Positions 1-14,828 of a stretch of 64,000 nucleotides of DNA are shown here, piece after piece. The notes under the pieces are model-generated. The model was given only the letters and a program-made list of their open reading frames with translations, searched no databases and had not been told where the DNA came from. This DNA comes from Collinsella sp. (GTDB taxonomy: Bacteria; Actinomycetota; Coriobacteriia; Coriobacteriales; Coriobacteriaceae): positions 30,734-94,733 of the forward strand of contig DXMY01000027.1 of the NCBI GenBank assembly GCA_019413925.1, given 5' to 3'. The stretch's first letter is position 1, and every line of letters begins with the position of its first letter. A program made the position numbers and the translations under genes.

Positions 1-2922
<2,922 letters not shown>

Positions 2923-2928
2923 AGTCAA

Positions 2929-6420
<3,492 letters not shown>

Positions 6421-6493
6421 CAGGTTTTTCCTCCTTCACGGAAATGCTCGGTGGGTTGGCGAGGCATAGCTTCGCCAGTTATCGCAACCTAAT

Positions 6494-6521
6494 AGTTTAT
6501 CAGGTACCGACCGTTGGGCAA
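6494..6521 (-). promoter_or_regulatory. Putative rpoB promoter
   Basis: Reading on the minus strand, TTGCCC is followed after 16 bases by TAAACT, about 70 bases before the rpoB start. The galU terminator lies just upstream, so an independent rpoBC promoter is needed. The match is moderate. Confidence 0.5.
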
Positions 6522-6654
6522 GAAAAGCCTTGACGCGATTGAGTTTTTGGAGTAGCAAAGTTTTTCGACAGAAAAGATGCAGGTAGATAGGTATGTATCG
6601 AACACCTGTTCATATATTTTCTGTGAACAGAGAGCCGACAATCGCAGCTCTTAT

Positions 6655-6686
6655 AAAAAACGGGTGCGGACCGAGGTCCGCACCCG
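6655..6686 (-). terminator. Intrinsic terminator of galU
   Basis: A GC-rich hairpin with arms CGGGTGCGGACC and its complement around GAG is followed on the minus strand by a run of T (the AAAAAA at 6655-6660). It lies 22 bases after the galU stop and separates galU from rpoB. Confidence 0.9.
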
Positions 6687-6707
6687 TAAATGTCGATGAT
6701 CGAAGGC

Positions 6708-7616
6708 TTATTTGCGCATCAAGCCGCCGCGCTCGTCGATGGCGTCCCAGAAGGCGCTGGCAAAGCGGGGGTCGCTTGCAGCCATGAGGGCGTTGGTGGC
6801 CATCCAGCCAGAGGGAGTGCCGGTGTCGTAGCCCGACAGCGGGTCGATGACGACCGCATACATGGCCTCGCGATCGAGCGAACGGGCCATGGCGTCGGTG
6901 AGCTGGATCTCGCCGCCCTTGCCGGCCTGCTGATCTGCCAGCAGGTCCATGACCAGCGGGCTCAGCAGATAGCGGCCGACGATGTACAGGCTGGACGGAG
7001 CAGCCTCGGGAGCGGGCTTCTCGACCAGACCGCCGATACGCCAGACAGCGCCCGGCTCTGCATCGGCAACGTCCTCGGCGCCCTCGAGCGAACCAACGCG
7101 CTCGCCGGCGATAACGCCGTAGCGGCTGACTTCCTCGGGCGAGCAAGCAGCGACGGCGATAACCGAAGCGCCACCGTGCTCCTTGGAAACGGCGAGCATC
7201 TTGTCGCAGATGTCGCGGTTAGGCACAACGTAGTCGCCCAGAAGAACCAGGAAGTTCCCCCCTGCCACGGCGTCGGCAGCAGAGCGGATAGCATGGCCGA
7301 GGCCCTTGGGCTCGTACTGATAACGGAAGTCGACCGGCATACCGCCAGCGTGGGCGACGGCATCGGCATAGGCGTTCTTGCCGCGCTCGCGCAGCAGGTT
7401 CTCGAGCGAGCGATCGGGCTGGAAGTAGTTCAGTAGCTCGGGCTTACCGGGAGAAGTAACGATGATGGCATCGTCGACCTCCTCGGGATCGAGCGCCTCC
7501 TCAACGACATACTGGATGACCGGCTTGTCGAGCACCGGCAGCATCTCTTTGGGCGTGCACTTGGTGCCGGGCAGAAAACGCGTGCCAAGACCGGCGGCGG
7601 GGATGATTGCCTTCAT
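6708..7616 (-). CDS. galU: UTP-glucose-1-phosphate uridylyltransferase
   Basis: This enzyme makes UDP-glucose from UTP and glucose-1-phosphate in the cytoplasm, feeding polysaccharide and galactose metabolism. The 302-residue protein begins MKAIIPAAGLGTRFLPGTK, the nucleotide-binding signature of the family, followed by the PKEMLPVLDKP element and, near residue 105, KGLGHAI. The ATG at 7616 is chosen over an upstream ATG because it fits the family N-terminus and has an AAAGGATC ribosome site. It has its own putative promoter and terminator, so it is a monocistronic unit inserted between rplJL and rpoBC. Confidence 0.97.
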   Translation of the reverse strand: MKAIIPAAGLGTRFLPGTKCTPKEMLPVLDKPVIQYVVEEALDPEEVDDAIIVTSPGKPELLNYFQPDRSLENLLRERGKNAYADAVAHAGGMPVDFRYQYEPKGLGHAIRSAADAVAGGNFLVLLGDYVVPNRDICDKMLAVSKEHGGASVIAVAACSPEEVSRYGVIAGERVGSLEGAEDVADAEPGAVWRIGGLVEKPAPEAAPSSLYIVGRYLLSPLVMDLLADQQAGKGGEIQLTDAMARSLDREAMYAVVIDPLSGYDTGTPSGWMATNALMAASDPRFASAFWDAIDERGGLMRK

Positions 7617-7712
7617 GTTATTCAAAGATCCTTTCGCAGGCGCAAAAGCGCCCCATGCGTGCGGCACACAGCCGCAGACCAAATTGCGATACCCAAGCAT
7701 CTTACCGCTGGA

Positions 7713-7740
7713 ACTATATGTCGCTACAAGGCAGAGACAA
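7713..7740 (-). promoter_or_regulatory. Putative galU promoter
   Basis: On the minus strand TTGTCT is followed after 16 bases by TATAGT, about 95 bases upstream of the galU start. It lies in the 314-base gap between rplL and galU, which otherwise holds only the rplL terminator. Confidence 0.55.
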
Positions 7741-7863
7741 TTCTTCAGCAGGTCAACGCAAATTATTGCTCGAATGGTGCAATTTTATTGCCCAACGACA
7801 GGGCACCCGATACGACGCAAATCACAGAACATGGCAGTTTGAGCAACCGACGTCGAGGGACCG

Positions 7864-7902
7864 AAAAACAAAAAAGACGGGGCTCGCAATGCGAACCCCG
7901 TC
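7864..7902 (-). terminator. Intrinsic terminator of rplJL
   Basis: A hairpin with arms GACGGGGTTCGC-type sequence and its near-perfect complement (7876-7902) is followed on the minus strand by a long T-rich run (7864-7875). It lies 28 bases after the rplL stop and ends the ribosomal-stalk transcript before galU. Confidence 0.9.
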
Positions 7903-7930
7903 TGCAAAGAAATCTGGCGAGAAAGCCTGA

Positions 7931-8308
7931 TTACTTGAGGGTGACAGCAGCGCCAGCAGCCTCGAGCTTCTCCTTGGCAGCCTCGGCGTCCTCCTTCTTG
8001 GCACCCTCGAGAACAGCCTTGGGAGCGCCCTCGACGACCTCCTTGGCCTCCTTCAGGCCAAGGTTGGTGAGCTCACGGACGGCCTTGATGACCTGGATCT
8101 TGTTGTCGCCGAAGCCCTCGAGCACGACGTCAAACTCGGTCTTCTCCTCGGCCTCAGCAGCGCCAGCAGCGGGAGCGGCGACAACAGCGGCAGGAGCAGC
8201 GGCGGAAACGCCGAAGGTGTCCTCGATAGCCTTAACGAGCTCGGAAGCCTCGAGAAGGGTCATTTCCTTAAGAGCATCGATGATCTCATCGGTGGTAAGC
8301 TTAGCCAT
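7931..8308 (-). CDS. rplL: 50S ribosomal protein L7/L12
   Basis: This is the stalk protein L7/L12, 125 residues, which recruits translational GTPases to the ribosome. It shows the three expected parts: an N-terminal dimerisation helix ([16 protein letters not shown]), an Ala-rich hinge (residues about 48-65) and a C-terminal domain with [13 protein letters not shown] and [12 protein letters not shown]. The ATG at 8308 is chosen because it gives the family N-terminus; an in-frame ATG eleven codons upstream lies outside the conserved protein. It follows rplJ by about 100 bases and both are under the L10 leader. Confidence 0.98.
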   Translation of the reverse strand: MAKLTTDEIIDALKEMTLLEASELVKAIEDTFGVSAAAPAAVVAAPAAGAAEAEEKTEFDVVLEGFGDNKIQVIKAVRELTNLGLKEAKEVVEGAPKAVLEGAKKEDAEAAKEKLEAAGAAVTLK

Positions 8309-8410
8309 TTCTAAGTCCTTTCGGTTTCCGTGCGGATGCACGGAGATCAGTTAAAACACGGCGCGAATACGCCAGGGGTGCGGCGTTGCCGCCGCGGGTG
8401 AAAACAGCGA

Positions 8411-8932
8411 CTAGGCTGCCTTCTGCTCGGAGACCTGCTGGATCGAACGAGCGAGACCAGAGGAAACGCCGTTGACGCAGACAGCGATGTCGCGAGCGAA
8501 ACCGGAGATGAGACCGGCGATCTGGCCGAGAAGCTGATCCTTGGTGGGCAGCTCGGCGATAGCCTTAACATCATCAGCGGAAACGGCCTTGCCGTCGGAG
8601 ATACCGCCCTTGATCTCAAGGACGCCCTTGGACTTAGCGGAGAAGTCCTTAAGGGCCTTAGCGGCCTCGACCGGCTCGGTCTCGTAGAACACATAAGCGA
8701 CGGGGCCGGCGAGAATCTCGTCGATCTCGGGCTGCTCCTGGTTCTTGAGGGCGATCTTGACCAGGTTGTTCTTGTAGACCTTCATCTCGGCGCCGCACTC
8801 GCGAAGCTGATGACGCAGCTCCTGAGCCTGCTTAACCGTCAGACCGTTGTAGTTGACGACGAACAGACCGGCGTTCTCGGCGATACGGGACTCGATCTCT
8901 GCAACCTTGTCGATTTTGTACTGCTGGGGCAT
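8411..8932 (-). CDS. rplJ: 50S ribosomal protein L10
   Basis: L10 anchors the L7/L12 dimers to 23S rRNA and, with them, represses its own operon by binding the mRNA leader. The 173-residue protein begins MPQQYKIDKVAEIESRIAE, with the conserved NYNGLTV and LRECGAEMKVYKNNL elements and a C-terminal helix for L7/L12 binding. The ribosome site GAGGAGG lies just upstream. A structured leader with an attenuator (8998-9120) and a near-consensus promoter precede it. Confidence 0.98.
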   Translation of the reverse strand: MPQQYKIDKVAEIESRIAENAGLFVVNYNGLTVKQAQELRHQLRECGAEMKVYKNNLVKIALKNQEQPEIDEILAGPVAYVFYETEPVEAAKALKDFSAKSKGVLEIKGGISDGKAVSADDVKAIAELPTKDQLLGQIAGLISGFARDIAVCVNGVSSGLARSIQQVSEQKAA

Positions 8933-8997
8933 GAATTACACCTCCTCGAATTCTTTCCGGGCACGGTCCGCCACAAGGACGTGACGGGGGCATGTCC

Positions 8998-9034
8998 AAA
9001 AAGAAAGCCCCCGCGCTGCATGAGCGACGGGGGC
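8998..9034 (-). terminator. Attenuator hairpin in the L10 leader
   Basis: On the minus strand a 28-base hairpin with arms GCCCCCG and CGGGGGC ends in TTTCTTTTT. It lies between the rplJ promoter and rplJ itself, about 65 bases before the start codon, where it can stop transcription when L10-L12 is in excess. Confidence 0.85.
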
Positions 9035-9120
9035 GAGAAGACATATCTACTCGACCACCTCGGCTGGCGGGATGTCCCATTAAGCTCGCGGGTAAGACCC
9101 GTTTGCGCCGGCTGTCTCTG
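9035..9120 (-). ncRNA. Ribosomal protein L10 mRNA leader
   Basis: The minus-strand RNA contains AGACAGCCGGCG, then GGTCTTACC and GAGCTTAATG, then CCGCCAGCCGAGGTGG. These match the conserved pieces of the L10 leader family in Gram-positive bacteria (AGACAG..., CTTAAT, GCCGAGGT), which binds the L10-L12 complex. An intrinsic terminator follows directly, giving an attenuation switch. The call rests on motif recall, not on a covariance search. Confidence 0.85.
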
Positions 9121-9148
9121 GCAGCGGATTCGTGCGTGAACCGAAAGT

Positions 9149-9177
9149 ATTATGGCGGGGACCCCGGCGTCGGTCAA
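9149..9177 (-). promoter_or_regulatory. rplJL promoter
   Basis: On the minus strand TTGACC is followed after exactly 17 bases by CATAAT, placing the transcription start just before the L10 leader. Confidence 0.85.
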
Positions 9178-9212
9178 CGGACACGAGGATTCGTACACAA
9201 ACCCTGCATACG

Positions 9213-9340
9213 CTCCGGCCGGGAGGGGCAGGGCGAGTTTTCCGCTCGGTCAAGTCCTGGGCTCGCACGAAGGCCACATTAAGTGGCCTTCGGCTCGTGC
9301 GGAATCTACGGAAAACTCGCCCTGCCCCTCCCGGCCGGAG
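9213..9340. repeat. 128-bp nested palindrome with perfect 32-bp arms
   Basis: The arms at 9213-9244 and 9309-9340 are perfect reverse complements (CTCCGGCCGGGAGGGGCAGG and onward). Inside them a second hairpin (about 9264-9301) has arms CGCACG/CGTGCG and AAGGCCAC/GTGGCCTT around a short AT-rich loop. It lies between the aminotransferase gene and the rplJ promoter, both transcribed leftward. No T-run follows on the minus strand, so it is not a standard terminator. It could be a mobile miniature element or a very strong transcription barrier. Confidence 0.8.
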
Positions 9341-9437
9341 CTACGTTGCCTCTGCTGAGAATCCTCGCGTCCGTTGGCCGGCGCGCCCCACTCATAATGC
9401 TTGGGTCGGTGGGCTGATGGTTTTGGGTCCCGTTGGG

Positions 9438-10574
9438 CTATAGGGTTGACACGAAGTTGGACAGGCGGTGGAGGCCTTCGTCCAAATCTTGGTCGGAGAC
9501 GCAGTAGCTGAGGCGGATGTGGCCTTCGGTTCCGAAACAGTCGCCCGGGACTAGGGCTACGTTTGCCTCTTTGATGGCTTTGATGCAGAAGTCTTCGCTT
9601 GTTAGGCCGAATTGTTTGATGCTGGGGAAGGCGTAGAAGGCGCCTGCCGGTTCCACTACGTCGAGGCCCATGGCGTCTAAGGCTGCGAGTACGCGCTCGC
9701 GGCGGACTCGGTAGACTTTGAGCATGGGGGCTGGGTCGACGGTGAGGGCTCGGGCTGCGGCGTCCATCTCGAAGGAGACGGCGCTCGATACTAGGTATTG
9801 GTGAGCTTTTGCGATCTCGGCGATGACGGGGGCTGCGGCTGCGAGCCAGCCCAGGCGCCAGCCGGTCATGGCCCAGGGCTTGGAGAAGCTCTCGATGACT
9901 ACCGTCTGTTCACGCAGCTCCGGGTGACGCTGGGCAAATCGCTCGTAGCCATCCACATAAACCAGGCGGTTGTACACGTCGTCGCAGACCACGTAGATGC
10001 CCGCCTGCTCCGCCACGTGCGCCACGGCGTCGAGCGAAGCCGCGTTGAGGATACAGCCCGTAGGATTGTTGGGCGAGCAGATGAGGATAGCCTTGGTCGC
10101 CGGCGTCACGCAAGCACGAAGTGCGTCCTCGTCAATCTGGAATTGCGCAGGCTCCGTATCCAAAAAGACCGCCTTGGCGTGGTTGGCCACGACGATGTTT
10201 TCGTACAGGCCAAAGGCCGGCGTGGGAATAATGACCTCGTCGCCGGGGTTGAGCATAGCCATGAATGTTGCCGACAGTGCCTCGGTCGCACCGTCGGTCA
10301 GGATGACCTCATCGGCGGAAAACGCCAGGCCCGCGTCATCCATATATCTGGACAGTGCATCGCGCAGGGCGGGGCGACCGTTGTTGGGCGGATAGTGCGT
10401 GTCGCCGCGGTCCAGTGCGGCGGTTACCTCGGCGCTAATCACACCGGGCGTGGGAAAATCGGGCTCGCCAAGCGCAAGCGCGATGCACCCCGGGTGCTGG
10501 GCGGCGAGTGCGTTGATCCGGCGGATACCGGAGGGCTTGAGCGTGGCAAGCGAGGTATTCATGGGCAGTCGCAT
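9438..10574 (-). CDS. Class I/II PLP-dependent aminotransferase
   Basis: A 378-residue fold-type I aminotransferase of the aspartate aminotransferase group, acting in amino acid metabolism in the cytoplasm. Visible family signatures are LALGEPDFPTP near the N-terminus, the Tyr/Asn contacts in GDTHYPPNNG, CSPNNPTG near the middle, DDVYNRLVY, and the PLP lysine in SFSKPWAMTGWRLGW. The substrate cannot be fixed from sequence. The start ATG has an AAAGGAACGCC ribosome site and gives MRLPMNTSLATLKPSG; a second ATG four codons in is possible. It is divergent from the next gene with 93 bases between. Confidence 0.9.
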   Translation of the reverse strand: MRLPMNTSLATLKPSGIRRINALAAQHPGCIALALGEPDFPTPGVISAEVTAALDRGDTHYPPNNGRPALRDALSRYMDDAGLAFSADEVILTDGATEALSATFMAMLNPGDEVIIPTPAFGLYENIVVANHAKAVFLDTEPAQFQIDEDALRACVTPATKAILICSPNNPTGCILNAASLDAVAHVAEQAGIYVVCDDVYNRLVYVDGYERFAQRHPELREQTVVIESFSKPWAMTGWRLGWLAAAAPVIAEIAKAHQYLVSSAVSFEMDAAARALTVDPAPMLKVYRVRRERVLAALDAMGLDVVEPAGAFYAFPSIKQFGLTSEDFCIKAIKEANVALVPGDCFGTEGHIRLSYCVSDQDLDEGLHRLSNFVSTL

Positions 10575-10667
10575 GGCGTTCCTTTCGTAAGGGTTGCACT
10601 AGGATAGCGCGGCGGGGCGCCGCCAGACGGTGTAACCTAAACGGAAACCAACCGGAAAGGAGGCGGC

Positions 10668-11330
10668 ATGGAGACGACCGTGCGCGGCGATGTACCAAAA
10701 ACGCTGCAAACCATTGCGTATATCAGCATTCCCAATAGCGCCGATCTTGAGTTTTTGCTTTGGGACCTGAAGGATGCCATCGCCGCCTATGCACAGCTTT
10801 CCGGCACTGTACTCCCCCGCCCAGTCGACTTGAAGGCAAATGACGCCGGCAGCGTTGCCGATGGCATCGTGCTGGCCATTGAAGATGTGGCTGACGATGA
10901 GACGTTGACTGCTATCGAGCAGGCGCTTGAGCGCTTTGGCGGTACGGGAACGCGTGTCTATGCCGTGATCCGAGCCGCACGACAGGGCGCTGAACAGGCG
11001 CGTGGGACCGCCGTTCGTCTGCACAAGGTATGCGAGCGCCATGACCAATTGTGGTGTGGCGGCGTTGCCATCTGCGCCGGCAGCGGCATTGCGGCGCTTC
11101 GTCGCTCTCCGCGCATGGGACTCTTGCGCCGACCTTTTTCGGAAGCGATGGATAAGCTTGTGGGCGCTGTGCGCATGGGCTGCTCCGTCGAGCATGCACA
11201 GCGACTTGGCGGCGGCAATGCCGCCAACGTCGGCACCGACGGCATGGTTTGCGCCGAGCCAGCCGTGCCCGCGCCGATCTGGCGAGGCGTTCTGAAACGT
11301 CTGGGCGCCCACGCTCAAACAAAAATCTAA
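10668..11330 (+). CDS. Hypothetical protein, possibly flavodoxin-like
   Basis: A 220-residue protein of unknown function behind an AAAGGAGGCGGC ribosome site. The segment around residues 65-90 (ADGIVLAIEDVADDETL) and the later CGGVAICAGSGIAAL and SPRMGLLRRPFSEA pieces recall flavodoxin-fold oxidoreductases seen in anaerobes, where a Gly-rich loop and a helix follow a Trp-Gly segment. That resemblance is weak and I do not claim an activity. There is no signal peptide or membrane segment. It is divergent from the aminotransferase and meets the glycosylase gene tail to tail with one base between stop codons. Confidence 0.6.
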   Translation: METTVRGDVPKTLQTIAYISIPNSADLEFLLWDLKDAIAAYAQLSGTVLPRPVDLKANDAGSVADGIVLAIEDVADDETLTAIEQALERFGGTGTRVYAVIRAARQGAEQARGTAVRLHKVCERHDQLWCGGVAICAGSGIAALRRSPRMGLLRRPFSEAMDKLVGAVRMGCSVEHAQRLGGGNAANVGTDGMVCAEPAVPAPIWRGVLKRLGAHAQTKI

Positions 11331-11331
11331 A

Positions 11332-11895
11332 TTAAATAACAGCCCAGTCAACGGCTTCGTGCCAACGCTCGACAAGCCGCTCCAAACGCCACGCCGCGTT
11401 GGCAGGACTCGTCGACGGCAGCACGATGGCGGGTAGCCCCGTCCGCTCTTGTAGATAGCGTTTGTAGAGTCGCCCTGCCGTACCGCCGTTACAGACAACG
11501 ACCTCGATCGGCGCGGCATCGGTAATGCGCTCGATATGTGCCGGCACGACGTTGCGAATGCTCGCGTCGCTCGAGCCCTTAATGTCGCAGCTCTCAATCA
11601 CATCCCACAGGGCCACGCCACCGTTCAACAGCATGGCCCGCTTGGCGGCAATGGAGGCATCGAGCGTCGCGGGCTCACCGCTTGCCAAAGGATCGCCCTC
11701 GTTGGGCGGCACAGGCATACCGAGGCACGTGGCCATCACACGCCAAAAGCGATTCTGAGGGTTGCCGTAATAATAGGCATTGGCGCGCGAAAGCACCGAG
11801 GGAAACGACCCGAGCACCAAAACGCGCGAGTGCTGGTCGAACACAGGCTCAAACCCATGCTCAATATGTTGATAGCCCTCGTCCGGCGCTGTCAT
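11332..11895 (-). CDS. DNA-deoxyinosine (hypoxanthine) glycosylase, UDG superfamily
   Basis: A 187-residue protein of the uracil-DNA glycosylase superfamily, family 6 type, expected to remove deaminated adenine (hypoxanthine) from DNA. The signatures are VLVLGSFPSVLSRANAYYYG near residue 25 with the following NPQNRFWRVM, which is the family's catalytic and base-pocket segment, and the C-terminal LPSTSPANAAW strand-loop. It starts three bases after the stop of its upstream neighbour on the minus strand, the GH13 gene, so the two are probably co-transcribed although they share no obvious pathway. Confidence 0.88.
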   Translation of the reverse strand: MTAPDEGYQHIEHGFEPVFDQHSRVLVLGSFPSVLSRANAYYYGNPQNRFWRVMATCLGMPVPPNEGDPLASGEPATLDASIAAKRAMLLNGGVALWDVIESCDIKGSSDASIRNVVPAHIERITDAAPIEVVVCNGGTAGRLYKRYLQERTGLPAIVLPSTSPANAAWRLERLVERWHEAVDWAVI

Positions 11896-11898
11896 GAT

Positions 11899-13275
11899 CT
11901 AGGCCCTCAACAGATAGCGCACCTCGTAGGGTGCAAGTTCAAGGGTGCCCGTCAGCTCGACCGTGGGAGCATCGTCGGCAAGCAGGTCGACGAAGGACCC
12001 GTTGAGCTCGCCGGCGCCAAAGGTGTAAGGCTCACCCACGGCATTCACCGCCACGAGCACCGTCGCGCCGTCACAGGCGCGCTCAAACAACAGTTGCTTG
12101 TTCTGAATCACCACGTTGCGGTACGCACCGTAGTTGAGGGCACGGGCTGCCGCGTCGTTTGCCGAGCGCAGGTGCGCGAGCTGCGTGATGAACGCCGTCA
12201 GCTCGTTAGGCGCAGGCTCATCGAGCGCAGGCCGCAGCGCCCAGTCGCCATCGGGGCCGCCCTTTTCGCCGGCAATTCCCCACTCGCTGCCGTAGTAGAC
12301 GCAGGGGATGCCCGGCATGCCAAAGAGCATGCCATAGGCGGGACGCAGACAGGACTTGTCGGTGAGGATGCTCGCCAGGCGCGGCACGTCGTGGTTGTCG
12401 ACAAACGACAGCAGATGTTTGCCGCGGTAGATGCACCACGGATCGCCGCCAAACTGGCGGTGCAGCGAATGGGCGATCTCGAACATGTTGACCGAGTTAA
12501 AGCTGGAGTACAGGCCCTTGTAGCACTCGTAGTTGGTGCAGGAGTCGAGCATCTCGTCGTTAACGATTTGGTTATAGTCGCCGTGGAGCGTCTCGCCGAT
12601 CAGCACAAAGTCGGGCTTGAGCTCACGGGTAAAGGCGTGCAGGCGGCGCATAAAGTCGCGGTCGAGCATATAGGCAACGTCCAGGCGCAGGCCGTCGACG
12701 CCAAAGACCTCGGCCCAGCGGCGCACGGACTCGAGCAGGTAGTCGACCACGGCGGGGTTTTGCAGGTTGAGCTTCACAAGCTCAAAATGGCCTTCCCAGC
12801 CCTCGTACCAAAAGCCGTCGCCGTAGCACGAGTCGCTATCAAAGCTAATGTGGAACCAGTCCTTGTAGGGCGAGTCCCACTTGCGCTCCTGCACATCGCG
12901 GAAGGCCCAAAAGCCACGGCCCACATGGTTGAAGACCGCATCGAGCACCACGCGGATGCCATGGGCGTGCAGTGTCTCGCATACGGCGGCAAAGTCGGCA
13001 TCCCCACCCAGGCGGCGGTCGATGTGGCGCAGGCTGCGTGTATCGTAGCCGTGGCTATCAGATTCGAGCGGAGGGTTAATGAGCACAGCGCCAACGCCGA
13101 GTTCCTGCAGGTAGTCGGCCCATTGGGCGATCTTCATGATGGGCGCATCGGAGTTGGGTTCAGCGCCGGCAGCTTGGGAGAGTTCATCCTCGGCAACGGG
13201 GGCGGCGTTTTCGCGCGGAGCTCCGCAAAAGCCCAGCGGATAGACCTGATAGAACGTCGTCTCGTATGCCCACAT
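11899..13275 (-). CDS. GH13 alpha-amylase family glycoside hydrolase
   Basis: A 458-residue cytoplasmic GH13 enzyme acting on alpha-glucans or maltodextrins. No signal peptide is seen. The four conserved GH13 regions are present in order: DAVFNH, GLRLDVAYML (catalytic nucleophile Asp), LIGETLHG (acid/base Glu) and FVDNHDV (transition-state Asp). An insert of about 25 acidic and alanine-rich residues lies after the first beta strand (residues 20-45). The C-terminal beta domain is short. The exact specificity (alpha-amylase, neopullulanase or cyclomaltodextrinase) cannot be told. It probably forms an operon with the downstream glycosylase gene. Confidence 0.92.
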   Translation of the reverse strand: MWAYETTFYQVYPLGFCGAPRENAAPVAEDELSQAAGAEPNSDAPIMKIAQWADYLQELGVGAVLINPPLESDSHGYDTRSLRHIDRRLGGDADFAAVCETLHAHGIRVVLDAVFNHVGRGFWAFRDVQERKWDSPYKDWFHISFDSDSCYGDGFWYEGWEGHFELVKLNLQNPAVVDYLLESVRRWAEVFGVDGLRLDVAYMLDRDFMRRLHAFTRELKPDFVLIGETLHGDYNQIVNDEMLDSCTNYECYKGLYSSFNSVNMFEIAHSLHRQFGGDPWCIYRGKHLLSFVDNHDVPRLASILTDKSCLRPAYGMLFGMPGIPCVYYGSEWGIAGEKGGPDGDWALRPALDEPAPNELTAFITQLAHLRSANDAAARALNYGAYRNVVIQNKQLLFERACDGATVLVAVNAVGEPYTFGAGELNGSFVDLLADDAPTVELTGTLELAPYEVRYLLRA

Positions 13276-13325
13276 AGCAACCTCCCGGTAAGCTCAACAC
13301 AACGACATCCATTGTATGCCCGGCA

Positions 13326-13362
13326 GGGTAGCTAATTTGGGACGGAGCTGTTTTAGCTACCC
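13326..13362. repeat. Short inverted repeat
   Basis: GGGTAGCTAA at 13326-13335 faces TTAGCTACCC at 13353-13362 across a 17-base loop. It lies in the gap between the MFS gene (ending at 13458) and the amylase start, next to the repeat at 13376. On the minus strand it lacks a clear T-run. Confidence 0.6.
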
Positions 13363-13375
13363 CGACCCCTTTCCA

Positions 13376-13442
13376 AGTTGCGGTGGAATACGGACTGTTT
13401 GCCGGGTTTATTGGACCCAGCAGTCCGTATTTCACCGCAACT
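13376..13442. repeat. 67-bp palindromic repeat, family P copy 1
   Basis: Arms AGTTGCGGTGGAATACGGAC and GTCCGTATTTCACCGCAACT (one G-T mismatch) flank a variable loop. A second copy with the same arms but a different loop lies at 61942-62008, and both copies are preceded by CCCCGACCCC. Conserved arms with diverged loops point to a dispersed repeat kept as a hairpin. Confidence 0.85.
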
Positions 13443-13457
13443 GATAGGGGGATGTGG

Positions 13458-14654
13458 TTAGGCGACGGGCTTGGCGCGACGGATGGCCGGGAACATCACC
13501 GTGATGGCGAGGATGACGCCCGCGACCGCAATCGCGCCGCCTGCATAGCCGATCCAGGCGATACCGGGGCCCGACACCACAGCGCCGCCAATCGCCGTGC
13601 CGGTGCCGATGCCCAGGTTAAACAGGCCCGAGAAGATCGACATGGCGACGGCCGACGAATCCGCGGGCGTGTATTTGATGAGCTCGGCTTGGAACGCCAC
13701 ATTGAAGGCCGTGGCGCAGCAGCCCCATAGCGCGCAAACAGCGAGAACCGCGGCGAGCGACGATGCGGCCGGGCCCATGAGCAGCAGGGCCACCGGCACG
13801 CCGGAGAGCGTAATCGCGAGAAACGGGAACCGGTGCCCATCGAACAATCGGCCGAACAGCCAGCTTCCGAGCAGGCCAGAGCAGCCGAACGCCGTCAGCG
13901 TCATGGTAATAGCGCTTGCGTCGACGTGCGCGACCTGTTCCAGGAACGGCTCGATATAGCTGTAACCCGCATAATAGCCGGTTGCCATGAACACCGTGAC
14001 CGCATAAAGCGCGATGAGTAACGGGTTCTTGAGCAGCTCGGGCAGCTGTTTGAGCGTAAAGCGCTCGCCCGCCGGCATGGCCGGGAACACGGTCGCCTGG
14101 TAGACGACCGCGATGGCCGAGAGGACCCCGACCACGGCAAACGTCATGCGCCAGCCCACGGCCAAGCCAATAGCGCGACCGAGGGGCAGACCAAAGATCT
14201 GCGCGATGGACGAGCCCGTAGCGATCATGCTGATGGCGAGCGCCCCGTGGCGAGTGTCGACCAGGCGCGAGGCCATAATCGAGGCGACCGACCAGAACAC
14301 AGCATGTGCGCAAGCGACCACCAGGCGCGCGCAGACCAGGATGGGATAAGTCGGCGCCACGGCCGACAGAAACTGGCCGAGCGAGAACACGGCGAGCACG
14401 CCCAACAGCATCCGCTTGAACTCAAAACGCGAGGCAAACACCATAAGCGGCAGCGACAGCAGCATGACGCCCCAGGCATAGACCGAGATCATGATGCCGG
14501 CCTGGGCCTCGGTGAGTGAGAACGACGCGGCAATATCAGTCAGAAGGCCGATGGGCATAAACTCCGACGTGTTGAACACGAACGCGCAGCAGGTGAGCCC
14601 GACGAGCGGGAGCCACTGCCTGAGTGCGATACCACCTTGCTTTGTTTGAGCCAT
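13458..14654 (-). CDS. MFS transporter, sugar-efflux (SotB/YdeA) type
   Basis: A 398-residue inner-membrane protein with about 12 hydrophobic segments. The N-terminal NTSEFMPIGLLTDIAASF and the ARLVVACAHAVFWS segment are typical of the DHA1 group of major facilitator exporters that includes SotB/YdeA, known to export arabinose, IPTG or drugs by proton antiport. The actual substrate is not evident. The ATG at 14654 is preceded by a GGAGAGG ribosome site. It is separated from the upstream membrane-protein gene by 174 bases and from the downstream amylase by two hairpin repeats, so it may be transcribed alone. Confidence 0.88.
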   Translation of the reverse strand: MAQTKQGGIALRQWLPLVGLTCCAFVFNTSEFMPIGLLTDIAASFSLTEAQAGIMISVYAWGVMLLSLPLMVFASRFEFKRMLLGVLAVFSLGQFLSAVAPTYPILVCARLVVACAHAVFWSVASIMASRLVDTRHGALAISMIATGSSIAQIFGLPLGRAIGLAVGWRMTFAVVGVLSAIAVVYQATVFPAMPAGERFTLKQLPELLKNPLLIALYAVTVFMATGYYAGYSYIEPFLEQVAHVDASAITMTLTAFGCSGLLGSWLFGRLFDGHRFPFLAITLSGVPVALLLMGPAASSLAAVLAVCALWGCCATAFNVAFQAELIKYTPADSSAVAMSIFSGLFNLGIGTGTAIGGAVVSGPGIAWIGYAGGAIAVAGVILAITVMFPAIRRAKPVA

Positions 14655-14828
14655 ATAGGAAAACCTCTCCGATTATCTTGAGCGGTGGGCGATTATAGCA
14701 ATGAGAAGTCTATAAATGAGCAACAAAAGAATTCTTGGAAAACGATCGTTAACAGACGGCGCGCCAATTCTACTTAGAAAGCAAGGTACGCAGGAACTCA
14801 ATGTCGAAAACGCGGCTTCATCTTCGGG

